From Lytechinus pictus (lineage: Eukaryota; Echinodermata; Echinoidea; Temnopleuroida; Toxopneustidae): a stretch of 64,000 nt of DNA. Location: assembly GCF_037042905.1 (NCBI RefSeq), contig NC_087246.1, positions 32,416,001-32,480,000 of the forward strand, read 5' to 3'. The position numbers and the translations under genes are program-made. The notes under the pieces were generated by a model. That model was not told the origin of the DNA. It searched no databases and worked only from the letters and a program-made list of their open reading frames with translations. Positions within the stretch are counted from its first letter, which is position 1, and each line of letters starts with the position of its first letter. This document shows, piece after piece, positions 1-8,656 of this stretch.

Positions 1-3000
1 TTTTCAGGAGATATTAGAGAATATCAAACTTTTAAGTCCGACTTCAAGCATCTCATTGAAACCAGATATGCCGAAAGGGATTGCATAACAATTATGCGTA
101 CTAGCCTGCAAGGGAAACCACTGGAAATAATTCAAGGGATAGGAACCGACTATCAAGCAGCATGGGAGCAACTTGATATCATTTACGGTGATCCGAGGAA
201 TCTAGCCGATGCTATCATATCTGACATCACAAAGTTCAAGAACTTGAAGGACGGTGAGGATGCAAGGTTCATCGAGTTTGCCGGATTAGTTAGGAGGAGT
301 TACAACACTCTGAAACAGATAAATAAGGAAGAGGATATGAACAATTCTCATATGTTGGCGTTGATAGAACGGAAGCTTACAAATGAAGATCGTAAGATTT
401 GGTTACGTCTGCAGAGGTCACCCACTTTAAAGGGCTTGATGGATTGGATGAGCGAGGAACTACAGACTCGCATTCGGGCGACTGCATCCATTCGAGAAGG
501 AATGTCAGGTAACAGGACCAAGCAAGGTGCATCCATACACCAAGTTATGAACCAAGACGAAGGCAATGATGTGGTTCGTAAGCATGACTTTAAGTGTTGG
601 CACTGTAAATCCAATGATCACTGGATTGATAAGTGTCAAATGATTATCAGAATGAGCCAACCAGAAAGGTACGACTTGATGAAGGCGAACAGAGCGTGCT
701 TTAGCTGTCTGAAGCGGGCCAGCAAGGAACACCGCATGACCACATGTAGACGAAGAAGGAAGTGCGACCAATGCCCCTCATATCATCATCCTTTGCTGCA
801 TTCAACAATCGAAAAAAGGGAGTCTACAGTGGACGTGGCAAGTATCGGATCAAGTGAGACTCTGTTACCAATACTGTCAGTCAAGGTTCGAGGTACGAAG
901 GGAGCGGTCATTGGTAACTGTTTGTTGGACTCTGGGTCTCAAGTGACACTCATCAGGACGGAGATTGCAAAGACGCTTAATCTAGAGGGTGATCCAATCC
1001 AAGTCGTGATCACAAAAGTTGGCGGAGACAGAGAGACTGCTGATTCCAAGTTATATCGGGTTAAGCTTGAGTCTTTGGATACCCATAAAGTCATTGTGGT
1101 ACAAGCTATCGGACTAGATGTCATCAACGATAACATCACAGGTGTTAATGTTAGAGAGTTAGCAAGAATTTTCCATCTTGACAAACTCTACAGAGGTTCT
1201 GGACCAATTGATCTACTCATCGGTGCCGACTATGCAAAACTTCATCTTGGGGATGGAAAGCCAAGAGAGAGAGGACATCTAGTTGCTAAGCGAACGCCAC
1301 TAGGCTGGGTGGTGTTTGGTGGTAAACCAGGCCAGAAGGGTGGAAACGTACTTAATGTACAAGTTATCAGAAATCCCATTGATCTGCAGGATTTTTGGAC
1401 GACAGAGTCTATGGGAGTGGCCTGTCCAGATAAGGAGGTAGATGAACAGAAGTTTATCATCAAGGCTTGTCAGAAGAAAGGACAACAGTGGCTGGTTCCA
1501 TATCCATGGCAGAGAAACCCAAAGGAACTGCCAGACAACAAGGTACTGGTGGAAAAAATGCTCTGTGCTACAGAGAAAATGTTGCTGAAGGATGCCGAGC
1601 ATGCCAAAGCCTATGATAATCAAATCAAAGAAATTGTACAGATGGGTTTCGCAAGGAAAGTGACAAATGAGGAAATGGAGTCGTATGAGGGCCCTGTGCA
1701 TTATATTCCTCATCATGCAGTGTTGCGACCGGAAAAGAAGAGTACACCGATAGGAATTGTCTTCAATTCCTCTTCAGTGTATGCTGGCAAGTGTCTCAAC
1801 GACTTCTGGATGAAAGGCCCTGACCTCTTAAATAACTTGTTTGGAGTCATCCTACGTTTCCGGGAGAGGTCAGTAGCAGTTTGTGCAGATATCTCAAAAA
1901 TGTACCACATGGTGCTAATACCCAAGTCTGATCAGCACGTACACAGGTTTTTATGGAGGAACTTGCAAGTGAACAGAAAGCCTGATACGTATGTGATGCA
2001 AGTCGTGACGTTTGGAGATAAGCCGGCTCCAGCAATGGCGCAGACAGCACTGAGACTCACTGCAGAAGAAGGCCGCGCTCAGTCTCCAGAGGCTGCAGAT
2101 GTATTGAAAAGAGATACATACATGGATGACATCTGCACATCTACAGATACGATAGAGCAAGCTAAAGCCTTAACCAAGGACATTGACATGATTCTTGCTG
2201 ATGGTGGGTTTAAGGTGAAAGGCTGGACTTCCAACATACAGCTAAAAGGTCCAGAGGTAAACGAAACGAAGAAAACTATGATGGAAAGTCTAGCAGAGGA
2301 GAAGGTGCTAGGAGTCTTCTGGGAAAGAGAGAAGGATGAGTTCTCTTACAGAGTGAAAATTGACAAGTTCATAGATAAGAGACTAACCAAGAGAATCATC
2401 CTCAGTCAGGTTGCCCGAATCTTCGATCCGATTGGCTATACAGCACCGTTTGTCATCCGGGCAAAAATTGGACTACAGCAACTATGGGAAAATGGCTATG
2501 ACTGGGATGCAGTTCTTCCAGATGAATGTCAAATGGAATGGAAAAGATTCTTTCAAGAAATGGAAGAGCTCAAGGAGGTAACATTTGAAAGATGTCTGAC
2601 TCCGAAAGAGGCAGTGGGTAAGCCGCTGCTCTGTATCTTCAGTGATGCTTCGATGCATGCCTTCGGAGCGTGTGCATACCTGAGGTGGGAAATGGATGGT
2701 GGAGGCTACATGACTAGATTTGTGGCAGCAAAATCACGAGTGGCACCACTCAAGCCACTAACAGTTCCACGCCTTGAGCTTCAGGCTGCAGTTCTTGCGA
2801 GTAGGTTATATAAGACGATATTGGAGGAGCTGAGGATTGAAATTGAGGATGTCATTTTAATGACAGACAGTACGATCGCCCTCTCGTGGATTAGAGGTAG
2901 GGCAAAAACCTTCAAGACGTTTGTTGCAACAAGAGTGGGAGAAATCCAGACCAGCACAGACCCCAGCAAATGGAGACACATCTCTGGAGAAAGCAACATA

Positions 3001-4641
3001 GCAGATGTGTTATCAAGAGGACTGAAGGCAAGTGAGCTGGTGGGGTCATGGCAACGGGGTCCAGACTTTCTTCAAAAGTCAGCATCTGATTGGCCCGACG
3101 AAGTCAAGGTTCGTGAGGACCTTCCTGATGTTGAGAAGGAGAGGCGTAACGAGAAGACAGTTCTAAATGTGTCTCAGAGTTATCATCTGATTGATTACGA
3201 GAGGTTCTCTAACTGGAGGAAACTGGTCAGAGTAGCAGCATTGGTGATAAAGTTTGTAAAGAAACTCAAGGCCAGACGGCAGAATCAGGAAAAAGAGACC
3301 AGTACAAAGATTACGCCCACAGAACTAGATGACGGAGAAAAGTACATCATCAGAGATGTACAAAATGGCATGGAGTCTCGAATCAAGAAAGGAGAGCTGA
3401 AGTCTTTGAGTCCATTCATTGATGACTACGGCATCATACGGGTTGGAGGCAGGATAGATAAAGCGATTACGTCATTCGAGCAGAAGCATCCTGCCCTGCT
3501 TCCATATGGACATCATGTTTCAAGACTGATTACTCGTCATGTACATGAGACGAGTCACAGTGGAGTAGCTGCAACCATGGCAAAGATAAGACTGAAATAC
3601 TGGATTCTTCATGGTCACAAACTTGCCAAGACAGTTAAGTATAGATGTACCAGGTGCAGAGTGTTTCAGCACAAGACAGAGACCCAACAGATGTCAGACC
3701 TACCAAAAGAGAGATTGGCCCCAAGTACACCACCATTCCACTTCACTTCATGTGATTATTTCGGGCCGCTAACGGTGAAAGTGGGACGTAACAAGACATC
3801 AAAATATTATGGGGTGATATTCACCTGCTTGAACACTCGTGCTGTTCATCTGGAACTGGCAGTGGATTGCAGTACGATGGAATTCATACAGGTGCTAAGA
3901 CGTTTCTTCTCTATCAGAGGACAACCAACGATGATCATGAGCGACAATGGTACCCAGTTCATAGGTGCAGAACGAGAACTAAGGAAGATGACGGACGGAA
4001 TGTCTGACAACGAGCTGAAGGACTTTTGTGCAGAGAGAGGCACTACATGGAAGTTTGTAACTCCAGGGGCACCACATCAAAACGGGTGCGCTGAATCTTT
4101 GGTCAAGAGCTGCAAGCATGCATTGAAAAGGGCGATAGGTGATCAAGTGTTGTCGCCTTTTGAACTGTATACATGCTTAGTGGAGGTATCGAATCTTGTC
4201 AACCAAAGACCTATCGGCCGACTTCCAACTGATCCAGACGATGGCAGCTATATCTCACCGAACGACATACTTCTAGGACGAGCTTCGAGGAGCGTAGCGC
4301 AAGGCCCATTCTTGAAGACGCGAAATCCAAGACACAGAGTGGAACTGGTTCAGCGCATTGTAGATTCTTTCTGGCAACGGTGGACAAGGGATGTTTTGCC
4401 ACTGTTAGCTCCAAGACGGAAGTGGAATGTTCATCGACGCAATGTCTGCGTTGGGGATGTAGTAATGCTCGCCGACATGAACTCTATACGCAGCAAGTGG
4501 ACAATCGCTCGCGTGATTGAAGTTTACCCAGGTGACGACGGTAAAGTGCGGAATGTGAAAGTAAAGACTATGAATTCCGAATATCGTCGTCCAGTAACCA
4601 AGTTAGCAGTAATCTACCCTGTTGAGGGATACGAAGATTAG
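1..4641 (+). CDS. BEL/Pao retrotransposon gag-pol polyprotein, 5' partial
   Basis: Single open frame from the first base of the window to TAG at 4639-4641; the first ATG in frame is at 94, but the frame is open upstream and the residues before it fit the gag-like DUF1759 region, so the true start is outside the window. In order, numbered from the 94 ATG: DUF1759 gag-like region; CCHC zinc knuckle C168-x2-C171-x4-H176-x4-C181 and a second Cys/His cluster; aspartic protease with DSG at 279-281; reverse transcriptase with YMDD at 676-679; RNase H (FSDAS near 850, TDSTIALSW near 925); integrase zinc-binding region (H-H-C-C near 1150-1190) and core with D1221, D1284, E1334; C-terminal DUF5641-type region. 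The order protease-RT-RNaseH-integrase with DUF1759 is diagnostic of BEL/Pao elements. The polyprotein copies the element's RNA and inserts the DNA. The frame has no stop or frameshift over 4.6 kb, so the copy is young. Confidence 0.95.
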   Translation, partial: FSGDIREYQTFKSDFKHLIETRYAERDCITIMRTSLQGKPLEIIQGIGTDYQAAWEQLDIIYGDPRNLADAIISDITKFKNLKDGEDARFIEFAGLVRRSYNTLKQINKEEDMNNSHMLALIERKLTNEDRKIWLRLQRSPTLKGLMDWMSEELQTRIRATASIREGMSGNRTKQGASIHQVMNQDEGNDVVRKHDFKCWHCKSNDHWIDKCQMIIRMSQPERYDLMKANRACFSCLKRASKEHRMTTCRRRRKCDQCPSYHHPLLHSTIEKRESTVDVASIGSSETLLPILSVKVRGTKGAVIGNCLLDSGSQVTLIRTEIAKTLNLEGDPIQVVITKVGGDRETADSKLYRVKLESLDTHKVIVVQAIGLDVINDNITGVNVRELARIFHLDKLYRGSGPIDLLIGADYAKLHLGDGKPRERGHLVAKRTPLGWVVFGGKPGQKGGNVLNVQVIRNPIDLQDFWTTESMGVACPDKEVDEQKFIIKACQKKGQQWLVPYPWQRNPKELPDNKVLVEKMLCATEKMLLKDAEHAKAYDNQIKEIVQMGFARKVTNEEMESYEGPVHYIPHHAVLRPEKKSTPIGIVFNSSSVYAGKCLNDFWMKGPDLLNNLFGVILRFRERSVAVCADISKMYHMVLIPKSDQHVHRFLWRNLQVNRKPDTYVMQVVTFGDKPAPAMAQTALRLTAEEGRAQSPEAADVLKRDTYMDDICTSTDTIEQAKALTKDIDMILADGGFKVKGWTSNIQLKGPEVNETKKTMMESLAEEKVLGVFWEREKDEFSYRVKIDKFIDKRLTKRIILSQVARIFDPIGYTAPFVIRAKIGLQQLWENGYDWDAVLPDECQMEWKRFFQEMEELKEVTFERCLTPKEAVGKPLLCIFSDASMHAFGACAYLRWEMDGGGYMTRFVAAKSRVAPLKPLTVPRLELQAAVLASRLYKTILEELRIEIEDVILMTDSTIALSWIRGRAKTFKTFVATRVGEIQTSTDPSKWRHISGESNIADVLSRGLKASELVGSWQRGPDFLQKSASDWPDEVKVREDLPDVEKERRNEKTVLNVSQSYHLIDYERFSNWRKLVRVAALVIKFVKKLKARRQNQEKETSTKITPTELDDGEKYIIRDVQNGMESRIKKGELKSLSPFIDDYGIIRVGGRIDKAITSFEQKHPALLPYGHHVSRLITRHVHETSHSGVAATMAKIRLKYWILHGHKLAKTVKYRCTRCRVFQHKTETQQMSDLPKERLAPSTPPFHFTSCDYFGPLTVKVGRNKTSKYYGVIFTCLNTRAVHLELAVDCSTMEFIQVLRRFFSIRGQPTMIMSDNGTQFIGAERELRKMTDGMSDNELKDFCAERGTTWKFVTPGAPHQNGCAESLVKSCKHALKRAIGDQVLSPFELYTCLVEVSNLVNQRPIGRLPTDPDDGSYISPNDILLGRASRSVAQGPFLKTRNPRHRVELVQRIVDSFWQRWTRDVLPLLAPRRKWNVHRRNVCVGDVVMLADMNSIRSKWTIARVIEVYPGDDGKVRNVKVKTMNSEYRRPVTKLAVIYPVEGYED

Positions 4642-4749
4642 TACATAAGGATTGTAAGTTTTGAAACAATTTATCTGTAGCGCGAATTTGGCTGATTTTT
4701 GTTTGTTTCAATTTGTAATGAGGACAATCCCCTCATTGGGCGGGGAGGA
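1..4749 (+). mobile_element. BEL/Pao LTR retrotransposon internal region
   Basis: The coding region above plus about 100 bases of 3' untranslated sequence. The purine-rich GGGCGGGGAGGA ending at 4749 fits a polypurine tract, and the following TG at 4750 would be the first bases of the 3' LTR. The 5' LTR and primer binding site are outside the window, so the LTR cannot be delimited by comparison. Confidence 0.85.
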
Positions 4750-6169
4750 TGTTTTGGTAAGAAGCTGAATATATGAGAAAATTTAATCCTTCAGAAAGGC
4801 TAAATTGGAGAGAAGATTAAACTTTGGAAAAAAGTGATTTGTTTTGGATTAAACGCCATATAAATATTGTAACGTTTGTTTTAATTATTTATCTCAAAGA
4901 TACCTTAGCAAATTTGTCAACACGTCAATTTACAGCAGTGCGCTATCTTCAGCATCAGAATTTTCACGTTCATGAATTAACGGAGGTGCTGCAGTTCGTC
5001 GCCTTTTATGTCCAAATTTCAGCAATGTTCATTTGTGTCCCGTCATAGAAGTAAGTTTCGTAGATTAATCAGATAATAGGGGAGATAATGTGTTGATTAT
5101 ATAATTATGACAAAAAACTCAAAGAGAGTTATTGACGAAAAACAGAAGTAAAAATTCATTATAAATGTACACGTGAAAAGAGGTTGAAGTTAGAAGACAA
5201 TTTTTTGGCTCAAAAGGCTCGTGTGAAATCTAATCACAATTGTCTTAAATGCATATAACTGAAATTTGTGTTATAAAGTAAAAGTTTCAAGATGTCTAAA
5301 ATCTGAATATTTAATTAATGAAAAGCTTCAGTTGAAAGCTTTGTTTAGTTTTTTGGAAGCAACTGGTTATGTTGGAAAATGTGAATATAAACATTTCCAG
5401 GAAGTTTAGTTCGGTTTGGATTCATAATCTAAGCAAAAGCATGAAAATACAAGACTTCTTTTTTAGTGAGAATGAAGAGACAAAATATCTGGGTTATTTT
5501 CATATTACAAAGATTATATTGTATTTTAAAGCATATCTATGCTTAAGACAAGTTGTTCATTGTGAGGTGAAAGTGCATAAATATAGATCTATACAAAAGG
5601 ATACAAAAACATGGTCATGAGTCTGATACATGAACGTTTGGTGAACTCATGAAGTGTATTTTGAAGAGGTAGAAATAAGTTTCTGGCAAAACTAGTTTTG
5701 GTTCATGAATAATTGCATGTGCATTTAATTTAGAGAAAACCAGTTTTAAAAGCTATTAGGGATTTGTTTCGGCATAGTTGGACTCAACTATGCGTTGTTG
5801 GCGCCCTGCCAAAATTGGGCATTGATTTTTTATGCCTTTTATATAAGGAGTGATTTTGATAGAAAATAATATTGTCTGCTACATTCAGACTTTCAGTTGG
5901 TTTATATTAGTCTTAATCCATGCTTTTACTATAAACAATGAAAGTCAATCTTGGTCAGAATATTTAGTAATACTTTGATGGACAAATGTAAATGCATCAA
6001 GACCAGGTTACACAAGATATTCATATTTAAGTGCATGTTTTAATTCAGGATGAGATGACTCAAAATATGCTGTTTTGTTTTATCATTTCAGATTGAATAA
6101 AATCTACAAATCTACTGTAGAAATATCTCAATTCCATGGTTCACATCTCGGCTTGTTCTGTACTATCCA
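4750..6169 (+). other. Presumed 3' LTR start and AT-rich non-coding flank
   Basis: Starts TGTTTTGG straight after a purine tract, as a 3' LTR would; a TATA-like TATAAATAT lies near 4858. The LTR end is not recognisable without the 5' LTR. The stretch is AT-rich and has no credible coding frame. A perfect 9-bp hairpin with a 4-base loop (GCATAGTTG-GACT-CAACTATGC) sits at 5772-5793. Nothing else is supported up to the tRNA-like array. Confidence 0.4.
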
Positions 6170-6235
6170 AAAATCATAAGATCAGTATGCTCGATCTGTA
6201 ATGAAAATCATATGATCATAAGTCAGAAAAAATTG

Positions 6236-6307
6236 GAACCAGTGGGATTCGAACCTGCCATCTACTGCTTTCCGGGCAGCGACTCAACCACCAGGCTATT
6301 CTGGTTC
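6236..6307 (-). ncRNA. tRNA-like sequence, array copy 1
   Basis: 72 bases with a perfect 7-bp end stem (GAACCAG/CTGGTTC), an A box like TAGCCTGGTGG, a consensus B box GGTTCGAATCC, an anticodon-like stem GCTGC/GCAGT closing a 7-base loop CCGGAAA, and a T-run just downstream. The D arm does not pair properly and position 33 is C rather than T, so it is a tRNA-derived pseudogene or SINE head more likely than a working tRNA; the amino-acid identity is not assignable. Confidence 0.55.
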
Positions 6308-6568
6308 ACGGCTAAGCCACGATGAACTGGAATTCAAATACCCTTGATCCTCTTCTTTCTGACTCATTAATATTCAAATACCGTCCGCCGTGGACAATAG
6401 ATAGTAAATTAAGAGGCTTTTATAGGAGGAAATTATAATTTGTTAACAAATTTTCGGCATTACTCCTATTTGTTTAAGATCAGTATGCTCGATCTGTAAA
6501 TGAAAATCATAAGATCAGTATGCTCGATCTGTAATGAAAATCATATGATCATAAGTCAGAAAAAATTG

Positions 6569-6640
6569 GAACCAGTGGGATTCGAACCTGCCATCTACTG
6601 CTTTCCGGGCAGCGACTCAACCACCAGGCTATTCTGGTTC
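6569..6640 (-). ncRNA. tRNA-like sequence, array copy 2
   Basis: Same 72-base core as copy 1 in the same orientation, 333 bases away. Its unit is shortened on the side facing the palindrome centre. Confidence 0.55.
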
Positions 6641-6827
6641 ACGGCTAAGCCACGATGAACTGGAATTCAAATACCCTTGATCCTCTTCTTTCTGACTCAT
6701 TAAAATTCAAATTAAAGAGGCTTTAATTTACTATCTATTGTCCACGGCGGACGGTATTTGAATATTAATGAGTCAGAAAGAAGAGGATCAAGGGTATTTG
6801 AATTCCAGTTCATCGTGGCTTAGCCGT

Positions 6828-6899
6828 GAACCAGAATAGCCTGGTGGTTGAGTCGCTGCCCGGAAAGCAGTAGATGGCAGGTTCGAATCCCACTGGTTC
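6828..6899 (+). ncRNA. tRNA-like sequence, array copy 3
   Basis: First of the four plus-strand copies. The T6 tract begins four bases after the end stem, as in a normal RNA polymerase III terminator. Confidence 0.55.
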
Positions 6900-7161
6900 C
6901 AATTTTTTCTGACTTATGATCATATGATTTTCATTACAGATCGAGCATACTGATCTTATGATTTTCATTTACAGATCGAGCATACTGATCTTAAACAAAT
7001 AGGAGTAATGCCGAAAATTTGTTAACAAATTATAATTTCCTCCTATAAAAAGCCTCTTAATTTACTATCTATTGTCCACGGCGGACGGTATTTGAATATT
7101 AATGAGTCAGAAAGAAGAGGATCAAGGGTATTTGAATTCCAGTTCATCGTGGCTTAGCCGT

Positions 7162-7233
7162 GAACCAGAATAACCTGGTGGTTGAGTCGCTGCCCGGAAA
7201 GCAGTAGATGGTAGGTTCGAATCCCACTGGTTC
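7162..7233 (+). ncRNA. tRNA-like sequence, array copy 4 (variant)
   Basis: Differs from the other copies at two visible places: TAACC instead of TAGCC in the A box, and GTAGG instead of GCAGG in the T stem. The second change restores one base pair of the T stem. Confidence 0.55.
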
Positions 7234-7494
7234 CAATTTTTTCTGACTTATGATCATATGATTTTCATTACAGATCGAGCATACTGATCTTATGATTTTC
7301 ATTTACAGATCGAGCATACTGATCTTAAACAAATAGGAGTAATGCCGAAAATTTGTTAACAAATTATAATTTCCTCCTATAAAAGCCTCTTAATTTACTA
7401 TCTATTGTCCACGGCGGACGGTATTTGAATATTAATGAGTCAGAAAGAAGAGGATCAAGGGTATTTGAATTCCAGTTCATCGTGGCTTAGCCGT

Positions 7495-7566
7495 GAACCA
7501 GAATAGCCTGGTGGTTGAGTCGCTGCCCGGAAAGCAGTAGATGGCAGGTTCGAATCCCACTGGTTC
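7495..7566 (+). ncRNA. tRNA-like sequence, array copy 5
   Basis: Identical core to copy 3; the following T-run is one base longer. Confidence 0.55.
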
Positions 7567-7828
7567 CAATTTTTTTCTGACTTATGATCATATGATTTTC
7601 ATTACAGATCGAGCATACTGATCTTATGATTTTCATTTACAGATCGAGCATACTGATCTTAAACAAATAGGAGTAATGCCGAAAATTTGTTAACAAATTA
7701 TAATTTCCTCCTATAAAAGCCTCTTAATTTACTATCTATTGTCCACGGCGGACGGTATTTGAATATTAATGAGTCAGAAAGAAGAGGATCAAGGGTATTT
7801 GAATTCCAGTTCATCGTGGCTTAGCCGT

Positions 7829-7900
7829 GAACCAGAATAGCCTGGTGGTTGAGTCGCTGCCCGGAAAGCAGTAGATGGCAGGTTCGAATCCCACTGGTTC
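7829..7900 (+). ncRNA. tRNA-like sequence, array copy 6
   Basis: Identical core to copy 3. The array ends about 170 bases later, after a last copy of the TATAAAAG segment. Confidence 0.55.
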
Positions 7901-8133
7901 CAATTTTTTCTGACTTATGATCATATGATTTTCATTACAGATCGAGCATACTGATCTTATGATTTTCATTTACAGATCGAGCATACTGATCTTAAACAAA
8001 TAGGAGTAATGCCGAAAAAAAAAATTTGTTAACAAATTATAATTTCCTCCTATAAAAGCCTCTTAATTTACTAAGCATATAAATTGTTCCAAAAAATAAC
8101 TTGAATTACACATTGTACAGCCGTAGGTAATAA

Positions 8134-8280
8134 TAATACTATTGACTGGCTCTTCTTTCGGGAAACATCAAATATGTTGCCCTTAAAAGAACCATATTGC
8201 CCTTATCTTAAGACTCGGGCCAATATGATTCTGTTGCAGGCAACATATTTGATGTTCCCCTCAAGGCCAGTCAATATTAT
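8134..8280. mobile_element. Foldback MITE, TA-flanked
   Basis: Left arm TTGACTGGC...GAACATCAAATATGTTGCC-like sequence is repeated inverted on the right, giving a near-complete hairpin. TA on both outer sides suggests a Tc1/mariner-type target, but this is not certain. Confidence 0.65.
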
Positions 8281-8503
8281 ATAATTATAATAATGATAGT
8301 ATTAAAAATAATAATTATAATAATAATAAACATCTTATAATGTGGCATAACAGTCAAACCAGTTTGAGCGACCACCCATCAATAAGATCAGAATTGGTTT
8401 CCCTTAAATGGAATCTTCATTGAAACATGTAATGTAGGTACCTTTCTACTCATAAAGACCACTTATAAATTTTGCCTCCTCCTTAAAATCTTATATTCTT
8501 TTC

Positions 8504-8509
8504 TTTATT
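8504..8509 (-). terminator. Candidate polyadenylation signal of the INPP5K-like gene
   Basis: AATAAA on the minus strand about 150 bases after the TGA at 8657-8659. Its distance fits a short 3' UTR; the cleavage site itself cannot be seen. Confidence 0.45.
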
Positions 8510-8656
8510 TTCGTCTGTCAGTTGATATTGTGACGTTCTTTTGGAAATCTTGTAGTCTTCACAAATTTAAGTATGTGGTCTTTATATGAAGGTGGCTATG
8601 GTACTAAGGCAGGTTTGACTGTATACATGATTGCCTGTGATATACTTTACACTAAG

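Larger units (their letters stand above)
6170..8072. repeat. Inverted array of six ~333-bp units with tRNA-like cores
   Basis: Two units in minus orientation (cores start 333 bases apart) meet four units in plus orientation (cores 334, 333 and 334 apart) around a centre near 6734. Each unit contains a tRNA-like core, a T-run just after it, a duplicated motif (AGATCGAGCATACTGATCT, itself nearly palindromic), a TTTGTTAACAAA palindrome and a TATAAAAG motif. Units are almost identical; the unit next to the centre on the left lacks part of the sequence found in the others, and the last unit has a longer A-run. The near identity points to recent amplification or gene conversion. The whole block forms a large palindrome, which may be hard to clone and assemble. 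Confidence 0.9.

Noticed and set aside
348..4414. Minus-strand frames under the BEL/Pao coding region
   Set aside because: Shadows of the long plus-strand frame; none resembles a known protein.
5796..5815. TTGGCGCCCTGCC as a retroviral-type primer binding site after the 3' LTR
   Set aside because: The sequence beyond the first 8 bases does not fit the 3' end of a tRNA (no T-loop complement), and no second internal region follows.
6236..7900. Calling the six array cores functional tRNA-Ser(GGA) genes
   Set aside because: The loop would give GGA, but there is no long variable arm, the D arm does not pair and U33 is missing.
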